A DNA stretch of 21,541 bases from Burkholderiales bacterium (GCA_014378085.1 JACMOJ010000046.1:1-21541), one strand, 5' to 3'. Shown: positions 7,401-14,931, counted from the first letter of the stretch. The notes: generated by a model from the letters alone, not told the origin. Translations and numbers: made by a program.

Positions 7401-8478
7401 TTTTGTCGCGGACTTCATCGGCGTCCTTGTTAGCCACCACGATTTGCAGCGTGTGCGTATACACATCTATGCCATCAGTCCTGTTGCGCCAGAAATACGT
7501 GACGCACTACTCGCTGCCGGGATCCAGTTGATATCGGTAGCAACTTTTGATGAGCAACGCGCCGCACAAAAGATTCGCGCCGACGGCCTGGCCATCTTGA
7601 TAGATGTCGCAGCTTTCGGGCATTACGCCAAGCTTGGACTGCTCTCATTCAGACCGGCGCGTGTTCAGCTGGCATTGCCTGGCTTCATGGCGCCGGTTGG
7701 CGCCGGTGATGTCGACTATCGCTTGTCCGATCAAGTGGCGGAGCGCGACGCGACCCAAAACACAGCCATTTCCGCCCCGATTCTTCTCGACGGTGGCGTA
7801 TTCCCACTATTGCCCGTCCCGCAAAGTAGATCGCAACTCACACGCGAGCAACTTGGCATCGGCACCGAGGTTGCGGTGTTCGGTGTCCTGGCGGCGGCAG
7901 CGCGCCTGTCATCGCGCTGTGTAACGACATGGAAAGCGCTTGCCGATACAGCGCCAGATGCCGTGTTTTTTGTTTGCCCTCTGCAGGCCGCCGACCGTGA
8001 GCCGATCAGAAGGCTGCTTTTGGCCGGGGGTATCGAGGATACTCATATCCTGATGCTGCCCGCAGCCTACGCGCGCCCGCGCGATGTGGTGCTCACGGGA
8101 ATGGTGGATGTCATTCTCGACACCATGCCCGGTAGTGATTATTTCAGCACGCGTGCTGCCATCCATGACGCGATCCCGCTTGTGACTATGTCCGGCCGCA
8201 TGTTTGAAGAGCGCGTCGCACTCTCGCTATTGACCCATCTTGGTGACCGATCCACGGTCGCGGCAAGTGGTCGCGACTATGTGGGGATCGCGTCGAAGTT
8301 GGTGCTGGAACTCACTGCATCTCCTACGGCGCGCGCAGTTCGGACCGATCGTCAGCGCGAATTGTTGCGGAAATCACCGATTGCGGATATGCGTCGTTAT
8401 GTGGCCCAGTTTGAAGCCGCACTGTTTCGTGCCGCCGCACCATGTGCCGTACCGGACAGGACGGAAATATTGCCATGA
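4417..8478 (+). CDS. Double TPR-GT41 (SPINDLY/O-GlcNAc transferase-like) glycosyltransferase, 1353 aa
   Basis: The layout is TPR - GT41 - TPR - GT41, apparently an internal duplication of a TPR-glycosyltransferase unit. The first TPR block (about residues 20-175) has clear repeats such as A-E-A-H-N-N-L-G-N-V-L. The first GT41 domain (about 277-640) has G-Y-V-S-A-D-F-R-R-H (H290), D-L-A-G-H-T (360-365), K460 in N-E-L-K-L-S, and D-T-F-P-Y-A-G-G-D-T-T (532-542). The second TPR region spans about 650-930 and the second GT41-like domain about 984-1340. The second domain has no His at the H290 position (D-F-C-Q-P-F), Arg1163 in place of K460, and Y-F-S-T where the first has G-D-T-T, so it is probably catalytically dead or altered. 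GT41 enzymes transfer sugars from nucleotide donors, mostly to protein Ser/Thr (OGT) or Asn (HMW1C); the donor and acceptor here are unknown. The start may instead be the GTG at 4444, which forms a GTGA overlap with the ATPase stop. No signal peptide is seen, so it is probably cytoplasmic. Confidence 0.85.
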   Translation: MDARTRAATVTTQPPPLTPELRALAQQSFQHQAAGRFAEAAQGYIAVLSRAPALWSACYNLGLVYQHLGRLRDAAEMYRRAIRLNPQLAEAHNNLGNVLKALKNEAASIEAYQRAISLNPQLADATYNLAIMLQARGEHASANALFQKTIAANPTHVAAWDALYRSLLGLKRYEEAVALFLAWDRALPPCPELVTAGLALCRSTGDRALEARYLALALDWPFEDFTPTQFTPILGMIQYFDVTAAQLLACYRRYDAAVAARQPIVIPMLPRRSADTRLRIGYVSADFRRHVMGRWMLDIISRHDRNRVSIYLVSTCPRREYDAMTDAFRKHADGFADISELDDFAAARSIAEADLDILVDLAGHTMAARPEIYAHRPARSIVTHLGYHGCLGLSAIDFKLTDRVADPIDAAKFQIERPFALNTCVFPFVRVAPGAADPMMAAGLGLEGKFVFAAFTNELKLSARCLAVWRRVLEALPEAMLLFSPLSPSQHAGIYRILTTAGIDKSRIAFLNVPVDDAIWRARYRLVHAVLDTFPYAGGDTTLAALDMSVPVVTLLGKRHSERVGASILTHLDINETIARTDDEFVAIAVRLARDATFMAQTRRRIEAAVAATDLTAYTRSLELAFADIAADEPVTQSMTLTAREFFQTLREAVRRHRAANDIEAQSTVATIYAALRVEQPDYPPLLRAEGDLAQTMGNLTLATNCASALLRIFPDDLDVRLSSAGSLIDDGAAADALSILPPISDDGESDVRVLKLYVRAHAKLRQWAASLSYSTPAVALAPADVQVLFWHGIVLSHTADAESALAYLNRALILAPDHIEAAYNAGVILTELGNYRDAETVFRRALNAPAASTTTAVRVNAHLRLLQLLWMQGRHEEWMLEGQKFADASPGLARSRLIASRIARDSGQLERESEILLPLAEEAAALKDDVSALELIGELLASLCYHDVPGQLLQRLNKRFREAAHALYPPMDALQLADENHLLQVGYLVDFCQPFVADFIGVLVSHHDLQRVRIHIYAISPVAPEIRDALLAAGIQLISVATFDEQRAAQKIRADGLAILIDVAAFGHYAKLGLLSFRPARVQLALPGFMAPVGAGDVDYRLSDQVAERDATQNTAISAPILLDGGVFPLLPVPQSRSQLTREQLGIGTEVAVFGVLAAAARLSSRCVTTWKALADTAPDAVFFVCPLQAADREPIRRLLLAGGIEDTHILMLPAAYARPRDVVLTGMVDVILDTMPGSDYFSTRAAIHDAIPLVTMSGRMFEERVALSLLTHLGDRSTVAASGRDYVGIASKLVLELTASPTARAVRTDRQRELLRKSPIADMRRYVAQFEAALFRAAAPCAVPDRTEILP
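8458..8465 (+). promoter_or_regulatory. Ribosome-binding site deciding the start at 8475
   Basis: The purine-rich AGGACGGA ends nine bases before the ATG at 8475. The alternative ATG at 8442 lies upstream of this site and has no comparable motif, so the downstream start, overlapping the preceding stop by 4 nt, is preferred. Confidence 0.55.
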
Positions 8479-10739
8479 CGGCGCGTCTGAACGCAGCGCG
8501 CGGCGCGCTGCACGCGGGACGAACGGAGCAGGCCATTGGCCAGTTGGCGCAGATCACGTCAACGGAACCAGCGAATGCGGAAGCATTTAGTTTGCTTGCA
8601 GTCGGTTATGTACGCATCGCGAAGCTGGGGGAGGCGCAACAAGCCATGACGCGTGCGCTGGCACTGCATCCGCACAATGCCGACTATCACTTGACTGCCG
8701 CCAATATCGCGCAGGACCTAGGCCATCTTGAAGCTTCGGTGGCGTTGCTTGGCAGAGCGCTGGTCCTGCGTCCCTCGTTTGCGCAGGCGCATAACAATCT
8801 TGGTATCGTCCTGTCCGATCTGGGCCGGGTCGAGGAAGCAAGTAATGCCTTCAACGAAGCGATTCGTTTGAACCCGCAGTACGCGCGCGCTTACGCTAAT
8901 CTGGCTACCGCACAGATGCGCCTGCTGAAATTGCAAGACGCGCTAAACTCTGCGCAACGCGCGATCAACCTGCAACCAGAATACGCGCACGCGCACCATC
9001 TTTTGGCCAATGCACACACGATGCTGGGCGATCCCCAGGCGGCGGAACTGGTGCTCACCAACGCGTTGCGGTTAAAACCCGATCTGGTTGAGTCCTCATT
9101 GCTCTTGGCCCAGGTGCTGAGCAAATTGAAGCGCCCCGATGAGGCGGAGCGGGCGGTTCGACACGCGCTCACGCTTTCGCCCAATCGCGCCGAACTTTGG
9201 ACACTGCTAGGGGATCTCGTCAGCGGTCGCGACGACCTCGCCGCGGCGCTCGACGCCTACCAGCGCTCGCTGCAATTGCGACCCAGTGATGTCACCACGA
9301 CAGCGCGCGCGGCATTGCTGCTGCCCAATATTTACGCTAGTGAAGCCCATCTGACAGCTTGCCGAACGCGCTACACGCGCGGCATCGACTATCTGGTCGC
9401 GAATGCCGAAATATTATCCACCTCTGTCACGCGTGAGCGCTTGGGCGATGCGGTGTCGAGCAATTTCCTGCTCGCCTATCAGGGAAGCGACGACACCATT
9501 TTGCAGCGTCTGTACGCGAACTTTATTCACACGCTCGTGCTGAAGGCATTACCCGAACAGGCGAACGCGCTGGAAACATTGCGCAACGCGCGGCAAGGCG
9601 CCGGCACCAGCCGGAGAATTCGCGTCGGATTCTGCAGTCGCTTCTTCTATCGCAGTACCGTCGGCAATTATTTTGGCAAATGGGTCACCGACCTTGATCG
9701 CAGTGTCTTTGAAGTATTTGTTTATCACTCGCATGTGATCGAGGATGAAGTGGTAGCCGAGTTACGGGGCACGGCAGATCATTTTGTGCAGGGCGCCGAA
9801 AACTTTGCATTTTTCTCGAAACGCATTGCTGCCGATGAACTCGACATCCTTGTCTACCCAGAGCTGGGCATGGACCTGATGTGCTTCCTGCTCGCTGCGT
9901 TGCGCTTGGCACCCTTGCAGGTTTGTGCCTGGGGGCATCCTGTCACGCCTGGCCATCCGACGATCGACTACTTCATTTCGTGCGCGGCTATGGAGCCCGC
10001 CAACGCAGCGGCACATTACAGCGAGCGCCTGCTGACTTTGCCCGGCATTGGCACGCGTTACGACTTACCGTCGGTAACCGCACCGATCTCGAAAAAGACT
10101 AGGGTGGACTATCAACTGCCAGAAGACGCGCATCTCTACTTATTTCCACAATCGCTATTCAAAGTACATCCGGCCAATGACCGATTGCTGGTTGCGGCCA
10201 TGGCCAACGACCCGGAGGGTGTACTGGTAATGTTCGCCGGGCAGAATGAAGGCGTCACGCAGAAGTTTATTGCGCGCTTGTCGGCGGCCTTCGTCGCTCA
10301 GGGCGTTGCGCCTCAGGGTCGGGTAAAGCTATTGCCGTTCGTGACCCACGACGATTACAAACGCATCAATGCGTTGTGCGATGTGATGCTCGATACCTTG
10401 CACTGGTCTGGCGGGAATACATCGCTCGATGCACTGGCTATGGGAGTGCCGACCGTGACGCTGCCGGGAGAGTTCATGCGCGGCCGGCAAACGATGGGCA
10501 TGCTCACATTGCTCGGCGTCGATGAGTTGATCGCGACTTCAACGGACGACTATCTTGCCATCGCCGCCAAACTGGGTACCAACAAAACCTATCGGTATAC
10601 CATCTCGCAGAAAATCCTCGCCAATGTGCCTCGCCTGTTCAATGATGTTGCACCGACGAAGGCACTGGGCGCGATGTTGGAGTCATTGGTTGTGAACGAG
10701 CGCAAGGCATCCGGGCGGGACGCATCACCACGGCAATGA
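8475..10739 (+). CDS. TPR-containing GT41-like (SPINDLY family) glycosyltransferase, 754 aa
   Basis: The N-terminal ~275 residues form eight consecutive 34-residue TPR units, a probable superhelix for acceptor or partner binding. The C-terminal region (about 380-750) is GT41-like: R-V-G-F-C-S-R-F-F-Y-R-S-T-V-G-N-Y-F (from R383), D-I-L-V-Y-P-E-L-G-M, A-W-G-H-P-V-T, F-P-Q-S-L-F-K-V-H-P with K563 matching the nucleotide-binding Lys of the family, and H-W-S-G-G-N-T-S-L-D-A-L. At the position where related enzymes usually have His (F-F-x-x-H-T-V-G), this protein has Ser394. The ATG at 8475 is preferred over the one at 8442: it makes a 4-nt ATGA overlap with the previous stop and has an AGGACGGA-like ribosome-binding site at 8458-8465. 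The gene downstream encodes a shorter paralog. It is probably cytoplasmic. Acceptor unknown. Confidence 0.85.
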   Translation: MTARLNAARGALHAGRTEQAIGQLAQITSTEPANAEAFSLLAVGYVRIAKLGEAQQAMTRALALHPHNADYHLTAANIAQDLGHLEASVALLGRALVLRPSFAQAHNNLGIVLSDLGRVEEASNAFNEAIRLNPQYARAYANLATAQMRLLKLQDALNSAQRAINLQPEYAHAHHLLANAHTMLGDPQAAELVLTNALRLKPDLVESSLLLAQVLSKLKRPDEAERAVRHALTLSPNRAELWTLLGDLVSGRDDLAAALDAYQRSLQLRPSDVTTTARAALLLPNIYASEAHLTACRTRYTRGIDYLVANAEILSTSVTRERLGDAVSSNFLLAYQGSDDTILQRLYANFIHTLVLKALPEQANALETLRNARQGAGTSRRIRVGFCSRFFYRSTVGNYFGKWVTDLDRSVFEVFVYHSHVIEDEVVAELRGTADHFVQGAENFAFFSKRIAADELDILVYPELGMDLMCFLLAALRLAPLQVCAWGHPVTPGHPTIDYFISCAAMEPANAAAHYSERLLTLPGIGTRYDLPSVTAPISKKTRVDYQLPEDAHLYLFPQSLFKVHPANDRLLVAAMANDPEGVLVMFAGQNEGVTQKFIARLSAAFVAQGVAPQGRVKLLPFVTHDDYKRINALCDVMLDTLHWSGGNTSLDALAMGVPTVTLPGEFMRGRQTMGMLTLLGVDELIATSTDDYLAIAAKLGTNKTYRYTISQKILANVPRLFNDVAPTKALGAMLESLVVNERKASGRDASPRQ

Positions 10740-12484
10740 AGGTTCCACCGCCTGAATCGATTGGCTCAACGACATCGTTGCATCCGTCGTGGGCCGAATC
10801 TGCGGGCAGGCTCTATGTAGCGGGCGACATCGTTGCGGCGATCGGGATCGTTGAGGCCCGTATCACGAGCAATCCAGGTGATGCAGCTGCATGGCACAAG
10901 TTGGCGCGATGGCTGGCGGAAACCTGGCAATTCGCGCGTGCAGATATCGTTATCGGGCAAGCGCTCACACTGTTCGGTGAGGATGCTGCGTTGGGGGCCT
11001 TGCAGGTGTTTGCCAAACAGGAATTGGGGCAAACGGACGCGGCGCGAGCGGTTGCCTTGAATGCCGCGGGGCACTTTCCAGATCGCCTTTCGTTCCAGTT
11101 CGATTCGAGACTGCTTTTGCCTATGGTGTACGCCGATAAAGCAGATCTCGATGCCAGGCGCGCGCAATATGCAGCCGGTCTGGGTGAAATAGAGGCGATG
11201 TCGCCGACGTGGCAGCAGGATGCGTCGCGCATCTACGCGCTCGAGCGCAGCAATTTCCTGCTCGCTTATCAGGGTGAAGATGATCTTTCACTGCAGCGTC
11301 GCTACGCCAATGTCATCGGCTCGCTGATCGCTACGGCGGACCCGACACTGCGCGAGCGACCGCCCTGCACCGCTCGCGTCGGGGATAAGCTGCGCGTGGG
11401 CTTTGTCGGCAAGTGGTTTTTTTCCTGTACCGCCGGGAATTATTTTGAACGCTGGATTACCCAGCTCGATGCCGCACGCTTTGAAAGATTTGTTTATTAC
11501 ACCGGCCAGACAAGCGATGACGTTACCACGCGCATCGGCGCAGCAGCGGAGCACTTCACACGCCTGCGAGGCAACACGCACACCAACGCACAACGTATTC
11601 GTGCCGATGAACTCGATATCCTCATTTACCCGGAAGTGGGTATGAGCACCGGCTCCTATCTGCTCGCCAGTTGTAGGTTGGCGCGTATACAGTGCGCAGC
11701 CTGGGGGCATCCGGTCACCACGGGTAATGACGCCATCGATGTGTATTTCAGTTGTGCCGAAATGGAGCCGCCGGAGTGTCAATCGCATTACGCTGAACGC
11801 GTGTTGTTGCTCGACGGCATTGGTGTGGATTTCGCGATGCCAGAGGTGGGTGCACCAGGCGCACGTGCGGATTTTGGCCTTCCTGCGTCGGGGCGCCTGT
11901 ATTTTTGCCCGCAGTCGCTTTTCAAGATTCATCCTGACATGGATGACGCATTTGTAAAAATTCTCGAAGCCGATGCCAATGCAGTGCTGGTGTTCTTTCA
12001 GGCCGATAGTCGCGCCGTCACGTTCGCCTTCGCAGATCGCCTGACGCGCGCACTCGCCGCCCGTGCCATCAGCGCGAAAGGGCAGATCAAATTCCTGCCG
12101 AGGCTGACTACAGAGGCATTTCGAAAAGTACTCCAGCTTGCCGATGTGTTACTCGATCCCTTCCATTGGTCGGGTGGAGGCACCAGCCTCGATGCCTTTG
12201 CCGGTGATGTGCCGGTGGTGACGCTGCCGGGAAGATTCATGCGCGGTCGCCAGACGGCAGCGATGCTGCGTATGATGGCGGTAGAGGTGTTGGTTGCGAC
12301 GGACATAGAGACGTATGTCAAAACAGCAGTCGAGGTGGCCGGCAATCAAACGATGAACCGCGATTTGCGCGCAATCATCCATGCCCACAAGAGCACGCTT
12401 TTTGATCGCCATGATCTCAATGGCCAATTTGCTGATTCGCTGATTTCTCTCGCCTATTCGGCGGAGGAAAAAGAAAAAACGTAG
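10736..12484 (+). CDS. Short-TPR GT41-like (SPINDLY family) glycosyltransferase, 582 aa
   Basis: This is a paralog of the preceding gene with a shortened repeat region: roughly three degenerate TPR units (about residues 20-115) before the catalytic part (about 215-575). Conserved elements shared with the neighbour include S-N-F-L-L-A-Y-Q-G, Y-P-E-V-G-M, A-W-G-H-P-V-T-T-G, C-P-Q-S-L-F-K-I-H-P (K397), H-W-S-G-G-G-T-S-L-D-A-F and L-P-G-R-F-M-R-G-R-Q-T. The His-containing motif near the start of the catalytic domain is replaced by W-F-F-S-C-T-A-G-N-Y-F, with Cys231 at the expected His position. The ATG at 10736 overlaps the previous TGA in an ATGA. Three tandem GT41-type enzymes could act sequentially or as a complex, but the sequence does not show which. 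The C-terminus ends in a Lys/Glu-rich tail. Substrate unknown. Confidence 0.83.
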   Translation: MKVPPPESIGSTTSLHPSWAESAGRLYVAGDIVAAIGIVEARITSNPGDAAAWHKLARWLAETWQFARADIVIGQALTLFGEDAALGALQVFAKQELGQTDAARAVALNAAGHFPDRLSFQFDSRLLLPMVYADKADLDARRAQYAAGLGEIEAMSPTWQQDASRIYALERSNFLLAYQGEDDLSLQRRYANVIGSLIATADPTLRERPPCTARVGDKLRVGFVGKWFFSCTAGNYFERWITQLDAARFERFVYYTGQTSDDVTTRIGAAAEHFTRLRGNTHTNAQRIRADELDILIYPEVGMSTGSYLLASCRLARIQCAAWGHPVTTGNDAIDVYFSCAEMEPPECQSHYAERVLLLDGIGVDFAMPEVGAPGARADFGLPASGRLYFCPQSLFKIHPDMDDAFVKILEADANAVLVFFQADSRAVTFAFADRLTRALAARAISAKGQIKFLPRLTTEAFRKVLQLADVLLDPFHWSGGGTSLDAFAGDVPVVTLPGRFMRGRQTAAMLRMMAVEVLVATDIETYVKTAVEVAGNQTMNRDLRAIIHAHKSTLFDRHDLNGQFADSLISLAYSAEEKEKT

Positions 12485-12494
12485 ATCAAGCATT

Positions 12495-12522
12495 GGCAGG
12501 CGTTTCGGGCCAAAAACGTGCC
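12495..12522 (+). other. Imperfect stem-loop in the 126-bp gap before the GT2 gene
   Basis: The gap 12485-12610 holds no gene. Bases 12495-12498 plus 12501-12505 can pair with 12514-12522 (nine pairs, a two-base GG bulge, 8-nt loop). No T run follows, so it is not a standard terminator. A TTGTCA at 12546-12551 lacks a suitably spaced -10, so I do not call a promoter. Confidence 0.2.
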
Positions 12523-12610
12523 AGAGTGCCCGCCAGTCTTGGGGTTTGTCAAAATATTTTCAGTAGCGAGGGGGCGCGTGTAAGGCAGTGCGACGGACCC
12601 GTCCAGTACA

Positions 12611-13660
12611 ATGGCTGACGCAAACTGCACCAAGGCAATGATCCCGTCCCTCACCAATCCCGTCGTCAGCATCGTCGTTCCTGTCTACAACGCCACTGCA
12701 TATCTCGAAGCCTGCATGAATAGTCTCTGCACGCAGGACTTTGCCGCTATCGAGATCATTGCCGTTGATGACGGCTCAACAGACGGCGGCGCCACGCTTC
12801 TCGCCAAGTGGGCAAAGCGCGATCCACGGGTGAAGATACTTTCGCATCCCCAACAAGCCAATCGCGGTGTTGCCGCGACTCGAAACCTTGGGCTCGCTTA
12901 CGCGCGTGGCGAGTATCTGTGGTTTGTCGATGCCGATGACCGCGTGCGTCCGAGTGCTATTTCGCATTTGCTCGCGCTTGCAAAAGCCAGCAATGCCGAT
13001 GTCGTCGCGTTCAACGCCGAGGATGGTGGTGTGGGCACCGCGCCGCACCGTATATATCAGCAGCCAAAGCCCACGACCAAAATGACCGGCGAAGCGTGGG
13101 TGGCTTTGAGTTGTCGACAAAAGGAATTTCCGCATCTGGTCTGGCTGCGTTTTTATCTTCGAACCTATCTGGAGGCGTGCGGCTTACGGTTCCATGAAGG
13201 CATCGTGCATGAAGATATCGCCTGGATTACCGAGGGCGATTTGCGTGCGCATCGGCTGGTGTACAGCGATGCGATTCTCTACGATTACGCGCGCAATGTA
13301 CGTTCAATTACCGGCGACGAAAGTGACGCCAGCCTGCTGCGCCGCGCGGAGGGTTTGCTGGTGGTGGTCGATCAGCTTCGCGATATCAATCAGCGTGTGC
13401 CCATGTCGGTAGAAACGCGCACGTTGCTGCGTGCGGAACTGGTGGGACAAGGACTGCAAGTTGACCACCTGCGTCAGCACATCACAGACGCTGGTATGCG
13501 CAAACGCATTGACGATGGCGTGAAACAAAAAGATCTCTGGCGCACGTTATGGAAAGATGCCACCCGCCTAACCCGCAAACGCCAGCTCGCCCAGGTCATG
13601 CTGCGCGAGTGGTTTCAGCACAAAGCGCCGTCACGCCGACCATGCAATCCCAGCCAATGA
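12611..13660 (+). CDS. Family 2 glycosyltransferase (GT-A fold)
   Basis: It transfers a sugar from a nucleotide-sugar donor, probably on the cytoplasmic face of the inner membrane during glycan assembly. The N-terminal GT2 fold is clear: V-S-I-V-V-P-V-Y-N (19-27), D-D-G-S-T-D (53-58), N-R-G-V-A-A-T-R-N (84-92), the metal/donor-binding D-A-D-D (107-110), and H-E-D (200-202) as the likely catalytic-base motif of EpsJ/WcaA-like GT2 enzymes. The last ~120 residues are helical and basic. Length 349 aa is normal. The ATG at 12611 is the first in-frame start; an internal ATG at 12638 is also possible and would remove nine residues before the fold begins. The stop shares an ATGA with a start for the ligase-like gene, indicating coupling. 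Sugar specificity cannot be read from sequence. Confidence 0.9.
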   Translation: MADANCTKAMIPSLTNPVVSIVVPVYNATAYLEACMNSLCTQDFAAIEIIAVDDGSTDGGATLLAKWAKRDPRVKILSHPQQANRGVAATRNLGLAYARGEYLWFVDADDRVRPSAISHLLALAKASNADVVAFNAEDGGVGTAPHRIYQQPKPTTKMTGEAWVALSCRQKEFPHLVWLRFYLRTYLEACGLRFHEGIVHEDIAWITEGDLRAHRLVYSDAILYDYARNVRSITGDESDASLLRRAEGLLVVVDQLRDINQRVPMSVETRTLLRAELVGQGLQVDHLRQHITDAGMRKRIDDGVKQKDLWRTLWKDATRLTRKRQLAQVMLREWFQHKAPSRRPCNPSQ

Positions 13661-14931
13661 CCGCCACGCGACACCTAATTCGCTTAGCATCTGTGGCAGC
13701 CGGCATTGCAATTTTCGTCGCGCCCTTTCGCTCCAGCGCCGGGCTGCGTGGCGCAATGCTGGTACTTGCAGGGTTGGCTATTCTTTTCGCTTACGTGCGT
13801 GTGGGCCAGTTCAGGCAATTTCTGTTGCCGTACAGAGTGCTCGTTATCGCGACGGGTGCCTGGCTGCTTGTTGCTTCGCTTTGGTCGTTCCTCAGTCCAT
13901 CGCCACTCGAGAGTTTGTCCGCGGTGAAGCGTGACATCCTCACACCGATGCTGGCGTTTATGATTTTTTATGCGTTGACGCGAACCCGTGCTGACATGAT
14001 GCGCTGGGTTTCGGTCCTGACTGCGGGCTTACTCATCTTGACGGTTATGATCGTACGGGAGCCCTTCGATCCGCACGCCACTTTGCAGGAATCGGACTAC
14101 CTGACCGTAGGCTTGCTCACGACCTGGATCGTTACACTCGCGCCGATGTTGGCGTTGTCACTATTTGCAAGCCGTCCGTGGCGCCGCCGTGCCATGTTGC
14201 TGTCGATTGCTGGAGCGCTTTGCCTGTTGATTTCAGCATGGCTCTCAGGCAATCGTACCGTGTGGGTGTGTTTTGCCGCCATGGTGGTCGTGGCGACTGG
14301 TCTGGGCATGCGAGGGCGACGCGTCGTGAATAATCGGTGGCGGACATCCGCGCTCGTACTCGGCCTGATGGCGGTGCTGGCGACGTTCATGTTTGCAGCG
14401 ATGCAGTTTCGCGCGCAAACACAGGCGCCAGCGGGCACCGGACCGCTGGCGTTCCTGTTGCGCGACAGCCGCGTGCCGATTTTGACCGTGGCGATCGACA
14501 TGATTGGCGAAAATCCCCTGCTTGGTCGGGGCTATGGCAATCCAGAAATAGGTCATATTTTTGCGGCCCGCTTTGAAACGCCGTGGCTGCGAAATTACGT
14601 GCATCATCCGCACAATGTTGTTCTAAATTACGCTTTGCAAATGGGCGTGACCGGCTCGGTAGTGATTCTTTTTCTATTTGCAGCGCTGGCGTGGACGTTC
14701 TTTAGGCTATTGCCGCTGGGCGGTCTGGCGCGGCTGGCGGGGCTATGCGGGTCGGCGCTGGTAGTCGGGGTATTGCTGCGTAATATGACCGACGATTTTT
14801 TTTCGCGGCATACCGTGCAATTCTTCGGTGCAGCTGCAGGCATGTTGGTTGGAATGGCGACGCGCCGACTGCCCCTAAACGTGCGTCGCAGAGAAAAAGT
14901 CTGGGCACCAGGATTACAACGGCTCGCTTGA
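13657..14931 (+). CDS. O-antigen ligase / Wzy_C-type polytopic membrane protein
   Basis: This inner-membrane protein has about ten hydrophobic segments. A large loop carries the Wzy_C/ligase landmarks: S-G-N-R-T-V-W-V after a membrane helix, G-E-N-P-L-L-G-R-G-Y-G, and H-H-P-H-N-V-V-L-N-Y-A (H316, H317, H319, N320), where WaaL and PglL-type enzymes have an essential His. Members transfer lipid-linked glycans in the periplasm to lipid A-core (WaaL) or protein Ser/Thr (PglL/O-OTase), or polymerise repeats (Wzy). Beside an ABC exporter a ligase role is more likely than Wzy, but protein O-glycosylation cannot be excluded. The ATG at 13657 (ATGA overlap with the GT2 stop) is preferred; 13642 is a close alternative, whereas a start at 13549 would require a 112-nt overlap and a polar N-terminal extension. 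It is the last gene of the + strand locus. Confidence 0.82.
   Translation: MTATRHLIRLASVAAGIAIFVAPFRSSAGLRGAMLVLAGLAILFAYVRVGQFRQFLLPYRVLVIATGAWLLVASLWSFLSPSPLESLSAVKRDILTPMLAFMIFYALTRTRADMMRWVSVLTAGLLILTVMIVREPFDPHATLQESDYLTVGLLTTWIVTLAPMLALSLFASRPWRRRAMLLSIAGALCLLISAWLSGNRTVWVCFAAMVVVATGLGMRGRRVVNNRWRTSALVLGLMAVLATFMFAAMQFRAQTQAPAGTGPLAFLLRDSRVPILTVAIDMIGENPLLGRGYGNPEIGHIFAARFETPWLRNYVHHPHNVVLNYALQMGVTGSVVILFLFAALAWTFFRLLPLGGLARLAGLCGSALVVGVLLRNMTDDFFSRHTVQFFGAAAGMLVGMATRRLPLNVRRREKVWAPGLQRLA

Noticed and set aside
11288..11932. 214-codon minus-strand frame within the third GT41 gene
   Set aside because: Shadow of conserved GT41 coding sequence with no independent start signal.
12546..12551. 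TTGTCA as the -35 box of a promoter for the GT2 gene
   Set aside because: No acceptable -10 hexamer at 16-18 bp spacing; downstream sequence is G-rich.
13549..13656. Longer N-terminus for the ligase-like protein
   Set aside because: Would overlap the GT2 gene by 112 nt and add a polar, Pro/Arg-rich segment before the first membrane helix; nearer starts at 13642 and 13657 fit better.
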